Below, in pieces: positions 42,674 through 53,742 of a stretch of DNA of 64,000 nucleotides. Within the stretch, counting starts at the first letter, position 1; each line of letters begins with the position of its first letter. Source of the stretch: Endothia cerciana (taxonomy: Eukaryota > Ascomycota > Sordariomycetes > Diaporthales > Cryphonectriaceae); NCBI GenBank assembly GCA_026119935.1, contig JALRMH010000006.1:1071707-1135706 (forward strand), in the 5' to 3' direction. A program made the translations under genes and the position numbers. The notes beneath the pieces were generated by a model. That model was not told the origin of the DNA and searched no databases. It worked only from the letters and a program-made list of their open reading frames with translations.

Positions 42674-44219
42674 TCAATATATGTACTTGAAGCCCTCAAC
42701 ACCCTCAATCACTCCCTTTCCATCCCGTGCCCGTCTGTTCGCCTTCCAGAACAACCAACCACACACCACCACAACGGCTATGATCAAGATATGGCTTCCA
42801 ATACTGATCCATACCGCCGTGGGATACCATGGCGCCTCAGACGATTTAAAAATATAGGATCCCGCGATCCCTCCCAGGGCATTGCACCCACTCACAGCGG
42901 CAGCGACAGTGGCACGCTTCCACTGTCCTGTTACGTTATTCATCTGCCAAGCGTTCATCGCAGCCCAATTTGACACGTATGCCCCCGTCGCCAACAACAC
43001 ACCAGCGTAGCGCGCTGCTACGTTGCTGGTGAATCCGAGCATCGACATGCCTGCGATCAGACACAGGGCGTTGAAGACGATCATTGGTCCACGTATCGCA
43101 AGGCGGTCTGCGACGAAGGAGGTGATGATCACGGGGATGACAGAGTAGTAGTACGGCGGAGCGTAGAGCAGGATCGAGTCGGCGGAAGTGAAACCCATGC
43201 CAACCAGGATAGTAGGGATGAAATATGATAGGGCGGTGGAGACGACGTTCTGCAGGAAGAAGAGAAGGCTGAAAGCATAGAGCTTGACGTCCAGGAAGGG
43301 TCGCAGTATGGCCGTCCAGTTGAAGGGCTCGGGCGGTCCGGCATCTTTACGATCTTCGTCGATGGTAGTGAGGACCTGGCCTGCTTCGTCTTCTGTCAGG
43401 AACCAGAGCGTTTTGGTGGCGTTCTCGGGGAAGTCGGGTATCCAGAGGAACGTTAGCACCCCTAAGAAGATGGTGATGGCGCCCTGGACTATGAACATCC
43501 ATTGCCATCCGCGCAGACCGTGAGACTTGTCCAGCAGGTCCAGACCATAGTTCACAATGCTCCCGGTTGCAACAACAATTACCTGCCCGGACTGCAGATA
43601 GGCGAAACGTAGCTGTTGTTCCTTGCGAGTGTACCTGGACTCTGTCAGCAAGGGGCTTCAGCTAGTAGTCAAGGACGACCTACCACGCCGATATGAGGTA
43701 TGCCAGGCCAGGATAAATGCCAGACATGGCCAAGCCCATTAAGAACCTCAGGGCGATCATTTGTCTCCAGTCCGCGACGTATCCCATACACAATGTTATG
43801 ATCCCGAAGGAAACGGTGGTGACTGTGAAGAAAATTGGAGGGCCGACAAGGCGCATGATGATGGTAGCCGGTAATTTGAAGACTATCTGTGCTAAAATCA
43901 CGATCCAGATAGCTGTTGAGTAGCGATCTCCGGTCAGACCAAGGTCCGTTGGCATAGACGTCGCAGATGCTGAAGACATAATCCCAGAGTCGATCAGGTC
44001 TAGGGCGCATAATAAACCTGCGATGGTACAAAGGCGGAGATCGATTTTGCGGACGACGCGCCTATCCAGCCCAGCATTCGAGCTGCCAACAAGTTCGTCA
44101 TCTCTCAAGCTTGCGTTGCCTCCAGAATAGGATGATGCTGAAGAGTCCAGGCGGCAGCCTTCGCCAATCTCTCCTGCAGTGGTAGCTGCGAGGGCTTCAT
44201 TGTCCATCTTGACGTCCAT
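42674..44219 (-). CDS. MFS transporter, anion:cation symporter (Dal5/Tna1-like)
   Basis: Two exons, 44219-43684 and 43634-42674 (498 aa). The 49-nt intron (gtaggt...tccag, with CTGAC) restores LISAW-YTRKEQQLR, the conserved motif of the anion:cation symporter family. Twelve hydrophobic segments are expected. Family signatures visible are RRVVRKIDLRLCTIAGLLCALDLIDSG with LIDSG at the first helix, MGLAMSGIYPGLAYLIS, GWQWMFIVQGAITIFLGVLTF, and NWAAMNAWQMNNVTGQWKRA in the C-terminal half. Fungal members carry nicotinate, allantoate, vitamins or other carboxylates with protons. The gene is intact, in contrast with its damaged neighbours. A link to the RiPP-like locus is possible but not supported by the family, whose usual substrates are nutrients. 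Confidence 0.9.
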
Positions 44220-47200
44220 GATAGAATGCTGTAGATTTGAGCCCGGACAAAGAGTGCATGTGATAGCCGGATGATAGTTGAAACTGAAGACAAGATGTAT
44301 AGATCTTGATGGCTAGGTCATCAATCATCGTTGTCCTGGGTATACTGCGTGATGATTCAGCATGAAGTAAACTTCCGTAAGCGCCCGACGTGAACGGGGT
44401 CAGGTTTAATAATGAAGCTTGGTCAGAACGAAAATTTAGGCGATTTCGCCATTTTGCGACCAGGTTGCATTCCGTATGGGGCATCAGTACCGGCGTTATA
44501 ACCGGCATATTCTGACCTCCGAACCTTTTCGACGGCCTTCTAAAATCTTCACCGTGAACTGTAGTCGGGCAAATGGCGCCGTCAATGTATCATAAATCGA
44601 TAGTCCGGGATAGTTAGTGCGCTTCTCCCGACAATAGCCATGGTGCTATGCCGCTAGGAACAAGTATATAGGACCAGAATGTCTCCACCCTGCCATCGAC
44701 CACGGGGCGTGCAGCCCACCACGGTTCCGTTGCGGTTCCGTTGAGCCTTCATGGACCACCCATCATGTTAGCTCAAATAGCTCGTCCACCCTCTATCGTC
44801 TGCTCAACCTGTTTTCGAACAAATGGCGTCCACAACCAGATGTTCCGAATGTAAACAGAGCGAATACCACAGTTCAGATGCTTCATCTACCAAACGATTG
44901 CTGAAGAGCTACTCTAAGAAAGGCTACGTGGAGCTGGAATACGTATCAAAGGTCGGCTACACAGCAGCATCTTGACCAGGTGGTGACCGGCCTCGCCTAC
45001 TGTAAGAAGACCACTACTTTATACACGCAAAAATGCAGGCTTGTTGAAATATGACTATCAAGGATGAAGTGTTGGTGCGATGCCATCAGGACATGCTGTA
45101 AGAGGGACTTTCACGCCGTTCCTAAGTGCATATCACGACTTATCTAGAAGCTTGCAGCTAGATCGCCTTCTAATCACGCTCAGCAGCGGCATATGTCCTA
45201 TTGGCCCGGAGCTTGGGTCGTATGCAGTATGTTCTTCACGCAATGCGACATGCTTGGGTACGGTTGCCTCCCAGCTCGGCTTATTCATAAGCGCTTTATT
45301 GTAACTTGCGTAGTCTGGATGAGGCACGATGGGAGGCTAATGATTCGCTAGTTTGGGTCGATAATAAAAGTAATTTGTGTTAGTCCCTGAGACTGGCGAG
45401 CTGAGATGCTGGTTCTGCACATGCAGCAGTTTCCTTCCCTCTGTATCTTCATGTTCATCATCCCAACCATAGACTGAGAGGCGCATACTGAGGCTGATAA
45501 TCGGGAGAATAGCCCAAGGTATCCAGAAGATGAGGGCGCGGTGAGGACAGGTGTGCACGTGAGTGAAAATAAGCTGGCTCCTGAGAAACATGAATGTTTT
45601 CAATCTCGGGACCGTTGACCACTCGGTGGGCTGTTGTGTCTGCAGGAGCGGGGGTAGCGCAGTATGATGTTCATCCACAACTTTGTTGAGAACACGCCAT
45701 GTTTCCTTGCAGAAGCGTGGAGCATCACGCACTGTTATCTTGGAACCTTGGACCTCAAACTCTCAGAAGGGTGAATGTTACGCAGCCCACAGACCCAGCG
45801 TAGAAGACATTGTGCCTCTGCATGATAAGGCCAACAAGAGCAGCTTGCTCAGGGGAAACTTGGGCTCATCTCTGCAACGTAGAAGATGTTGAATCCTTCT
45901 CATCTGTCGGCTTCGATGGCTGTTCTAGTTGTTCTGGTGGTGGCTGGGTTGATGTTATAAGTCCAAGGTCCTGGGACGGTCATCGCGGTCGAGGGCCTGG
46001 TCCAGGATTGAGTATGCCAACAATCAGGGCCAAAGGTCGGAAGAAAGACGGCTTAAACCTTCACCAACTAAGTGCCAAACCACCGATAGAAGTTGCTGAA
46101 GGAGCCGACACAGGCAGCACAGTGGGCAGGGCTTGGCAACAAATGGATCAAAGGAACAGATTCTCTTGTGACGTACGAGGTCTCTATAATCGAGGCAGCT
46201 CATTTGAGAGGCTCAACTAGGTGATGAAAGCAATGCGACACGCCACTCACAACGAAGCTCCGTCCCTCGGTGGCTGTCAACTTGTCATCTGGTTGGCACC
46301 ACCAGCTAAGAACAAGAAAACTGTTAAGGGTTTGAAAAACATGAATTGGTGAGTGCGTCCAGATGTAGAAAGGCGGACCTGCAAATCTTTTGACTCACCT
46401 TGATTTAGCTGCTGGCCTCTGCAACCGGAGCCAGGGAGTCGCCTGTGGCTTTGAAGACTACGATCACGATACGCTGTTCATCCACAAAATTTGAGACTCT
46501 AATCGCTCCAACAGAGTCCCGGAAGGAGAGGAGTTCCTCACAACAGGTTAGAGAGGCCCGCGAGGAGAGCACGTCGCAACGCAGAAGCAGCGGATCAAGG
46601 AGTCCATCACAAGCGAGTGCGTGCTTAAGAATAAGTGGTCGATGGTCCGTGACCGGGCATCCGAGAAATTCAAGTCCATGGGTGAATGTGACCCGGAGCC
46701 TGAACCTCAAGGGCGATGATTGGTTCTTCTAAGGATAAACTGAGGGTAAATCGCAGGTAGCATCGTTTTAGGGGAAAGAATTGAACGATTTCTAGGGCGC
46801 GTTGGGTACTGAGGCGGCTGGCCCGCTTAGACCTTGATACACTTGCTCCGGAGACTGAATAGAAATGAAAGTTAGACTGGTAGGATCTTACTCATGATAT
46901 TTACCAATGCTATTATTCTGGGACTTGACTCCAGTGATGAAGTCAAAGCTGCGTGCCCATGCAAGACGGTGCGTGCACCCTTGACGTGCATCACCTTGAG
47001 ATGTGGATAATTGTTTCTCCAGTGCGGTCTTGATGACCACAGAGCCCCCTTCTAGGTGCTAAAGCAATACTCCACTGACACGTCGTCCGAGCTATCCGTC
47101 GTAGGCACAATTCCCACATATTTCGCCTCTGAAATGGGGGTCTTATCCGCACTCCCAGCAGCACCTGCATAGAATCTGCTCGGGTTTCGGGCTTTGGGGG

Positions 47201-48002
47201 AGCAACATTATTCGCGAGACGTCGGGAGGAGCAGATACCCCTCTGACACACGGCATAGAGGGCTTGAAAAACACTACGTTATTCGAGAACGGCGGCCCGG
47301 CTCAGCTTCGCAGACTCTTTCAAGACCTTCATTGTTAGAGTGTCCCAAACTCCAACTGATGCTGAGGGGCACAAGGTTCTTCTTTAGCACCTTCATCCTT
47401 TCGTAAATAAATTGTCTCACAGAGTCTAGAGCGTTTCGCAAGCAGGTTTTGGCGACGATTATCCCATTGGCGTGACCATCTAAGAGCGTTTACGCTAGAC
47501 TCGTACGTCACTTTCTGTCCTTGCTTCGTCTCTGTGTCCTAACGAAAGCTCCTGAGTCTTGTATTGGGCATTCTACTGGCTATGGGATTTGAACACAGAG
47601 CCAGCCCTCTGTATAATGTTCACTGCTTGCTCCTTGTGATTGTGTGCGGCCAGACAGTGAGCATATGCTGCCTTGCACAAGATTGTGTAACCATAAGCGT
47701 GCATTCCAGATTTTGATCGCGCTAAGGGTGCACGATTAAAGTGCCAATTGATGGACGCAGCTCTCGACAAGTAGAATGGGGATGATGCAAGAAGGGGGGG
47801 GGGGGCGCTTAGAAGAGTTGAATTGGAACGAAGCCAAACCATCTTTCGCTTCTCGAGTTTGTAGGTATTGGGTGGTCCAACTTCCGTGCCTTGCGGCTCT
47901 GGCCATTATGCTATGCCCAAAGCAAGCTGCACGGTAGCTGGGAGAATTCAACTGTGTCTATAAGTCTAAGTCTATGCTCTATCTCTATGAGTGTGGTATC
48001 TC
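44220..48002. other. Long gene-poor region with probable gene relics
   Basis: About 3.8 kb without an intact gene. A minus-strand stretch at about 46100-45337 looks like decayed coding sequence: AALVGLIMQRHNVFYAGSVG in one frame, then RDAPRFCKETWRVLNKVVDE and a membrane-like LIFWIPWAILPIISLSMRL in another, separated by a stop. A plus-strand stretch at about 46450-46725 reads GFEDYDHDTLFIHK, then KQRIKESITSECVLKNKWS in a shifted frame. Neither is recognised. A G run of about 10 lies near 47797-47806. Confidence 0.35.
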
Positions 48003-49901
48003 TTAAGCAGTTGCACCGTCCGAGTCTCCTCCCGAGTCCCCTTCATTTTCCTTGTGAACAGCTCTGCCCTTGATATCTGTTCGGAATTGCACCTCTTCAT
48101 CCTTCAGTTCTACCTTCAGCGTCGCATTCGCCCTCCAGATCGGCTTGATACTGAACAAGCGATCCATCTTCTCCAGGGGGATACCACTAGTCTCGGGAAT
48201 GAGGAAGAAGGCGAAGAAGAAGGCGAAGAAGGACAGCGCGGCGAAGAACATGTATACGCCGTAGCCCATTGCAGCAAACATCTGCTCGGTGAATCGAGAA
48301 ACGAGGAAGTTGAAGAGCCAATTGCTGGCTGTTGTGGCCGCCTGGGCCAGGGAGCGGAAGTTGGGATCGGAAAATTCCTGGTCGCGGTATGATCAGCGCA
48401 AGTCTAAACGAGATAGTAGAGCAATGTGGACTTACAGAGTTGAGAACCCAAGGTGTGCCGTTCCACGTAGGTGTGTAAACGGCCGTCCAGAGATAGAAGA
48501 AAAAGATCGCGGCAATGCCGCCTCCGTTCAGATGGTCACTTGGGTGGTCTGCAGGCTCGACTACGCAAATGTAGGCGCCAATGATCCACATGCAGATGGA
48601 CCCTGTGATGGCTCCGATGAGCAACAGCTTCCGTCTTCCAAGCTGGTCAACAAGGAACAGCAGCCACAGGATGGTCATGATGGCCTTGACCACACCAAAA
48701 ATACCAGTCATCAAGCTGACCGTGTCGTCTTGTACGCCAAGGCTCTGTACTTCCGGTTAGTACATTGCTAATACCCAAACCTCGCCCCGGTCTCGAAGCT
48801 CTGTAAGCGAAATCAACGGAAAAGAGTAGGTACTCACCGAAAATATTGTAGGCGAGTAATAATTAATTGCATTAATGCCTGAGCCATTTTGCCAGAAGAA
48901 CAGCATACAGCCCAGGAACAGGCGCCACTGCATATTGGGTCGCCCGGCTAGCGCCCTGAAGGGCTGCCAGAAGCCGATCCCGACGTTTGCCTTTTGGGAC
49001 TCGAGAGCACTGTCGATGGCTGCTACCTCTTCCGTGATGTATATCTCTGAGGCCTCGAGCTGACGGATCCAGCAAAGACTCTCCATAGCCTGCCTGCGGC
49101 GGTCCTTGAAGAAGAGCCAGCGTGGTGACTCCCGAATCCATAACGAGCCGATGAACAGCAGTCCCGAGGGGATGAGCTGGATGGCAAATGGAATAATCCA
49201 TTGTTCATGGCTAGGCTTCATGTGTGCTTCGACGCCATACTAGACGAGTTTGTCAGCAATGTCAGCAATGTCAGCCCTCTGGTGGTCCCACAGATTCCCG
49301 CACACAGGGCACGGGCTACATTGAAAAAAAAAAAAAAAAAAAAAAAGGATGTGCCATGACTTACGTTGATCCAGAAGCCCAGCACACCACCAATCTGCCA
49401 ACCTAACTCGTACAGGCCAACAAGACGGCCTCGAATCGCCGGCGGCGCCAGCTCGGAGAGGTAGATGGGAATGATATTCGAGGCAACTCCAGTGCCCAGT
49501 CCGGACAAGACACGGCCCGCGTATAGAATCCCCAGTCCCCGGTTATAGTTGGCACCGCATTGTAGCCCAGCTCCCAATGCAAATGTGGCCGATGCGATCG
49601 AGAGACACACTTTCCGTCCGAACCAGTGGCTGAGACCGTATGTGAAGATGGCACCGAAGAAGGCTCCCGCAATGAAGAGGGAGACGATGTTCTCGGAGAT
49701 CAACTCCCGGGCCGACTCGCTCATGTCATTAAGGCCAAACTCGTCCATGAACGAATCAAGGGTGACGGTTGTCCCAATGAAGGCGCTTGTGTAACCGATC
49801 ATGTTGGAACCACATGATGCAATAACGGCGAGCACGTAAACCCGCCAGTTGTAGACCGAAGGCGGTGTTGGCCGATCCTCGACGAGTGTTAGGAGACCCA
49901 T
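48003..49901 (-). CDS. Quinate permease-like MFS sugar transporter
   Basis: Four exons: 49901-49365, 49239-48838, 48744-48436 and 48377-48003 (540 aa). All introns are in phase 0. The start at 49901 gives MGLLTLVEDRPTPPSVYNWR, close to the qa-y/QutD N-terminus. Sugar-porter motifs: GRVLSGLGTGVASNIIPIYL, SELAPPAIRGRLVGLYELGW, RESPRWL, FFWQNGSGINAINYYSPTIF, VDQLGRRKLLLIG and PETSGIPLEKMDRLF. The WNGTPWVLNS motif is also typical of the quinate-permease branch. It is predicted to be a plasma-membrane proton symporter for quinate or a related cyclic polyol acid. The first intron (49364-49240) is 125 nt and contains a run of about 23 T on the coding strand. None of the other qa/qut pathway genes is adjacent. 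Confidence 0.9.
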
Positions 49902-51935
49902 GGCTGTTGAGATCGGACAGCTAGGGGAATTCCGATGCGTGTAAGGTTCGAAGACGAGGTCGTCGAGGATGACAAGACAGAGGTAGAAGTAGTTGAGCCA
50001 GGACAGATCCCCGGAGTGATATCTTGCTCCTTGGTGGGTCTGATCATGCGTGAATTCCTGCTCGTTGGGGCCTCCCCACGATCTACGTCGCTCTCGCCGC
50101 AGGACCCCGTATTCTGGGTCCGGGGCCAATCCGGGGTTTGCAAATGAGGCTGCGAGACTGGTGAAGGAGTCGCGATGCCGATCTCATGGGGCGGAAATTC
50201 TGTCCGGGGTAGCGTTTTCCCCGGGGAAGCGTTCAGCCGGGACCAGCAAATCGTCGGCGGTATATTTGTAACGCGTATTCCCGCTTCTTTCATGCTGGAT
50301 CACGAACAAGATCCTCCGTTCTCGGTTCTGCCTTCGAAATGGCGGGCAAGCGCCAATGACTCTGCCGCAACACTGCAGACTGCATCGGCACGCGACATGG
50401 AGCCATGTGGCGGATGACTGAGGGTCTCGAGGCCAACGTGTCTTGTGTTTATCCGTTGTGCCTTTTGTAGGCGACTAGCCGATACCCGCGTGGGTGCCTT
50501 TCTCCGCAAACTGCGCAATAGTGCATTCCGGGGTATGTGTTGTCCGCAGATCTAACGAAGACCACGAGGAGTCCGAGAAAGCAAGGAAATGGAGTGCCCT
50601 GTCTTCGCTTGAGCAGCACTAGTCTGGGGTGCAGGAGAATTCGTCATGGCCTCTTGGGTGAATCATTAGCCACACCCCAGAGTGGAGACAACAAGATGTC
50701 CGGAATTGTACCGAAGGTTGACAGAAAGCTTCCCAATAAGCGTACACGCCCTTGTACAGCGGCACGCACAGGGCAGGTAAGCAGCAGGGGAAGGTGCCGA
50801 GGTAGAAGCCCGCTGACGAGATATCATCTTTCAGCCGCATCCACTCAGACAGGGCTATGTGTGAGGCTGACAGTGTACGTAGCCCATCAAACAAGACCAC
50901 GGTTTGTTCTGTGCGCCTGTCCAAAAATCTCAGCAAACACTTTAAAGGGCATTAATCAGTCCAGCCTGGTAATTTTGCATTCGAACAGGACTTAATGCCA
51001 CCTTTGACCTGCAAAGTGTGAGAGGCTAAATGGTTGTCGAGATGACCGCATTATTCGAGCTGCAGGCTTTCAAGCATCATAGTGCATGCTCAACAGGTAC
51101 TAAAGTCGTTGAAGGGGCGGTGATAGCTTGCATTATAGGACTGTCGATGACTTGAATGATGCTCATGCTCGACTGCGGGAGAGGTCGTCCAATAGTACAC
51201 CCTACTATTGCATTGTTCAGACTTGCCAATGCGGTGTCGATGCCTCGAAGCACCATTCGGTTCGATGCTTTGGGTCGAGAATGGGCGCCCCTGACAGATC
51301 GTGTCAGAGTCACAGTGCTTGACTCCATGACTCGCTTTTAGTGTCATGGAGGGTTTCTATCCGCACGCAAGAGTCCGAACTGCGAGACTGAGTTGTGTCG
51401 CCTGGCAGTCGACATGATCACAGGAAACCCCTAGAGAGGTGGAACAAGACGCATTTAAGGACTAGCTATCGGCTTCACATATGTATGATTGTTCTATGCC
51501 GCTTATTCAGGAAGTAATACCATTGCAGTCGATTGTCGGTCTCGCATTACCATCATCGTGTGATACCTAGACATGGTGAAGGCTGCCGGGTTAGCCGCAC
51601 AGCATTGGTACAAGACAACATCAGATTGGTGATACTTTACATGGCCCAATTTGATCGAGAGTCTGGTACACAGATGGCCACATTTATTTTGCTATCATAC
51701 AGGCTCTAAAGGCATTATGCACTAATGACTGGGCGGATCCGTCTGCTATTATATACCACTTGGTCTAAAAATATGGGGTGATTCCTCTCATGCTGCGTTG
51801 TTCTATGTTAATATCTCAGAGACACAGATGTAGTGCTATTATACCAAGAGTGAGTGGGCCATCAGAGGGGGGAGCTGGATTATAATATATCCCCCTTTCT
51901 CACGTGCCCAGCCCAAAGTAGTGGGTCTCAAGATG
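49902..51935. other. Intergenic region upstream of quinate permease-like gene
   Basis: About 2 kb up to the transposon. The open sequence just upstream of the permease ATG (to 50129) is in frame but not conserved, so it is 5' UTR. No other gene is supported. Confidence 0.5.
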
Positions 51936-51937
51936 TA

Positions 51938-51978
51938 AGTCAAAGGACCCACATTCTGCGCACCCTGGCCAGCCACAC
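51938..51978 (+). repeat. Left terminal inverted repeat of transposon 1
   Basis: Begins AGTCAAAGGACCCACATT immediately after TA. Its reverse complement recurs at 53700-53740 with one mismatch. Confidence 0.93.
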
Positions 51979-52008
51979 GAAATATATATATATATATATT
52001 GAATTTCT

Positions 52009-53606
52009 TTATTCTTCCTCCTCACCTGCAACTATAATATAATCCTCTTCAACCGTAGCCAATTTGACATCGCTCTCTTCATTAGAACTATCTGCATCCC
52101 CATTGGCCTCTTCCTGGGCCATCTGTATATCCTCAATACCAGCAAACCTGGAGTTTGGACTCAATTCAATCTTCTTTCTCTTTTTAGGCTTGGTAGCCTC
52201 CACCTGGGTCTCAAGAGCTCGAATCCTTTCAAGGGCATTTTCCAATAGTATATCTTTCTCGTCGAAGCCCTTGGTGATTTTTCTGAAGAGAATTCGTTGT
52301 TCTGACGAAGGCTTAACTTGGCCCTTAAAATGATCTAACTAGTCCTTTAGATCCCTAGCCTTTCTGGGTGTTGAAAAGATGGTTGTTTGGTCTAAAGAGT
52401 GTTCTGACGTAAAGTTGAGTGCTGTTAATAGTCCTGGGTATGTTGTTGAGTGTTCTCAAGAAGAAGAGGGCTGAGAAGTGGCTTGATAAGGGAAACTGGC
52501 TAAAGACCTGAAGCTTTCTACCCAGACCGAATATTCTGGCGAGAAAGTCTATTAAGACGAGCTAGACGATAGTTCTCAAGGAAAATTCGTTTTCCAGAAA
52601 TTGTTGAGTCGCCCTACTAGCTTAGAAGACTAACCCTTTTCCGGTAGGCCTGTTTTAACGACGAGAAGACTCCTAAGTCGAGAGGTTAAAGTACGTGCAA
52701 TATATAAGAAGGTAAATAAAGCAATAGAATATTATTCTAAAAGCATTCCTATATAAATTCAGTTATCGCATAGCTTTTATAGCTATCTAGAATTAGTAGA
52801 CAGGTCTTAAGAGGGTTATTAGGTTAGCTTGCTAGGATGAATATCTTTTTTAGCTATTTAAGTGCTATATTATTATCTGTCTATCTATTTGCTGTTATAG
52901 TAAATTGCTAGCTGTCGAAAGGCTTTAAATTTGTTAGAAACTATTACTATTATACAGACTTTCCTTTAAAAATTATTAGGGGAGGTAGGTAGGCGCTAGA
53001 AGCTGATATACACTTAATAAATAATATCTAGATTTATATACCAGAGTCCTTTCGATAGATAGAACGCGAATTTCGCTATCCAAGGACTAGGCTATTCTCG
53101 CCTTAGCCTTTAATTATTCCAGCCTTATCTATATTCTATCTATTAGCTGGTTTGATAGTCTAGATGTTGGGTAAAGCTAGCAGATAGAACCAACATCGAA
53201 TTACTTCTGTTATCGCTCTATTAATACGTTTCGAATCTATCCGGCGAGCCCTTAAGGTCCTAATAATTCGATGTCGATATTGAAAAGCTTGAACCCATTT
53301 CTTTCCTATAGTCTGGGGGTCCCCTTTCACGGCGAGGATCCTCGACGCAAAGATCCTAAGGTCTGAGTGGCTAGGTGGAAGCCCCAGGTCGGCTTGAGCA
53401 ATAACCCATTAGGCTAGTTTATCTTCTTGGCTAATCGAGAGTCTTTGCTGAGATTCATAAGATAAAGAATGTGTTAATGCGCCGGCAATACGTCCTCGAA
53501 GTGTAGAAGCTGGAACTGCCTATTCAACCGAGGCTTTTCGAATAGATTGGCCCTTTCTGATAGCTCTGAGGGCTGCAAAGACGTCATCTTCTGAATAGGG
53601 CTTCAT
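52009..53606 (-). pseudogene. pogo/Fot1-type transposase relic
   Basis: Starts at 53606 (MKPYSEDDVFAALRAIRKGQ, followed by a stop) and ends at 52009, about 530 codons, the usual length of the family. The N-terminal HTH/CENP-B-like DNA-binding region is readable through stops (GDPQTIGKKWVQAF, RINRAITEVIRCWF). The C-terminus from 52245 is open: KKRKKIELSPNSRFAGIEDI with an acidic tail ending in YIIVAGEEEE. This matches the C-terminal tail of the second element's transposase. The middle has many TAG/TAA codons and no long frame, so it is dead. Confidence 0.88.
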
Positions 53607-53699
53607 AAGGTGCTTGTTGACATTCCGTGAAAGGATGAAGTTATTGGGATAAAAATTGAAGGAGAAAAGATAAAGTAAAGAGAGGTGGTATAAAAAGCG

Positions 53700-53740
53700 G
53701 TGTGGCTGGCCAGGGTGCGCGGAATGTGGGTCCTTTGACT
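53700..53740 (-). repeat. Right terminal inverted repeat of transposon 1
   Basis: Mirror copy of 51938-51978 with one C/T difference. It is followed by the second TA of the target duplication. Confidence 0.93.
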
Positions 53741-53742
53741 TA

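Larger units (their letters stand above)
51938..53740 (-). mobile_element. pogo/Fot1-type DNA transposon, complete but inactivated
   Basis: 1803 bp bounded by 41-bp terminal inverted repeats (51938-51978 and 53700-53740) that match at 40 of 41 positions. They are flanked by TA on both sides (51936-51937 and 53741-53742), the target duplication of Tc1/mariner/pogo elements. The interior is one transposase gene on the minus strand. The body is A+T- and TA-rich with many stop codons, consistent with repeat-induced point mutation. The single TIR mismatch is a C/T difference. Confidence 0.93.

Noticed and set aside
42674..44219. Permease as the exporter of the RiPP-like locus
   Set aside because: Its motifs place it in the anion:cation symporter nutrient-uptake family, and its proximity alone is weak evidence.
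47573..47620. TTTGAAC/TTCAAAT string resembling a tRNA T-arm
   Set aside because: The T-stem does not pair and no cloverleaf can be drawn on either strand.
51980..52000. (AT)n microsatellite as a separate feature
   Set aside because: It lies inside transposon 1 between the terminal repeat and the transposase end, and is part of that element's A+T-rich body.
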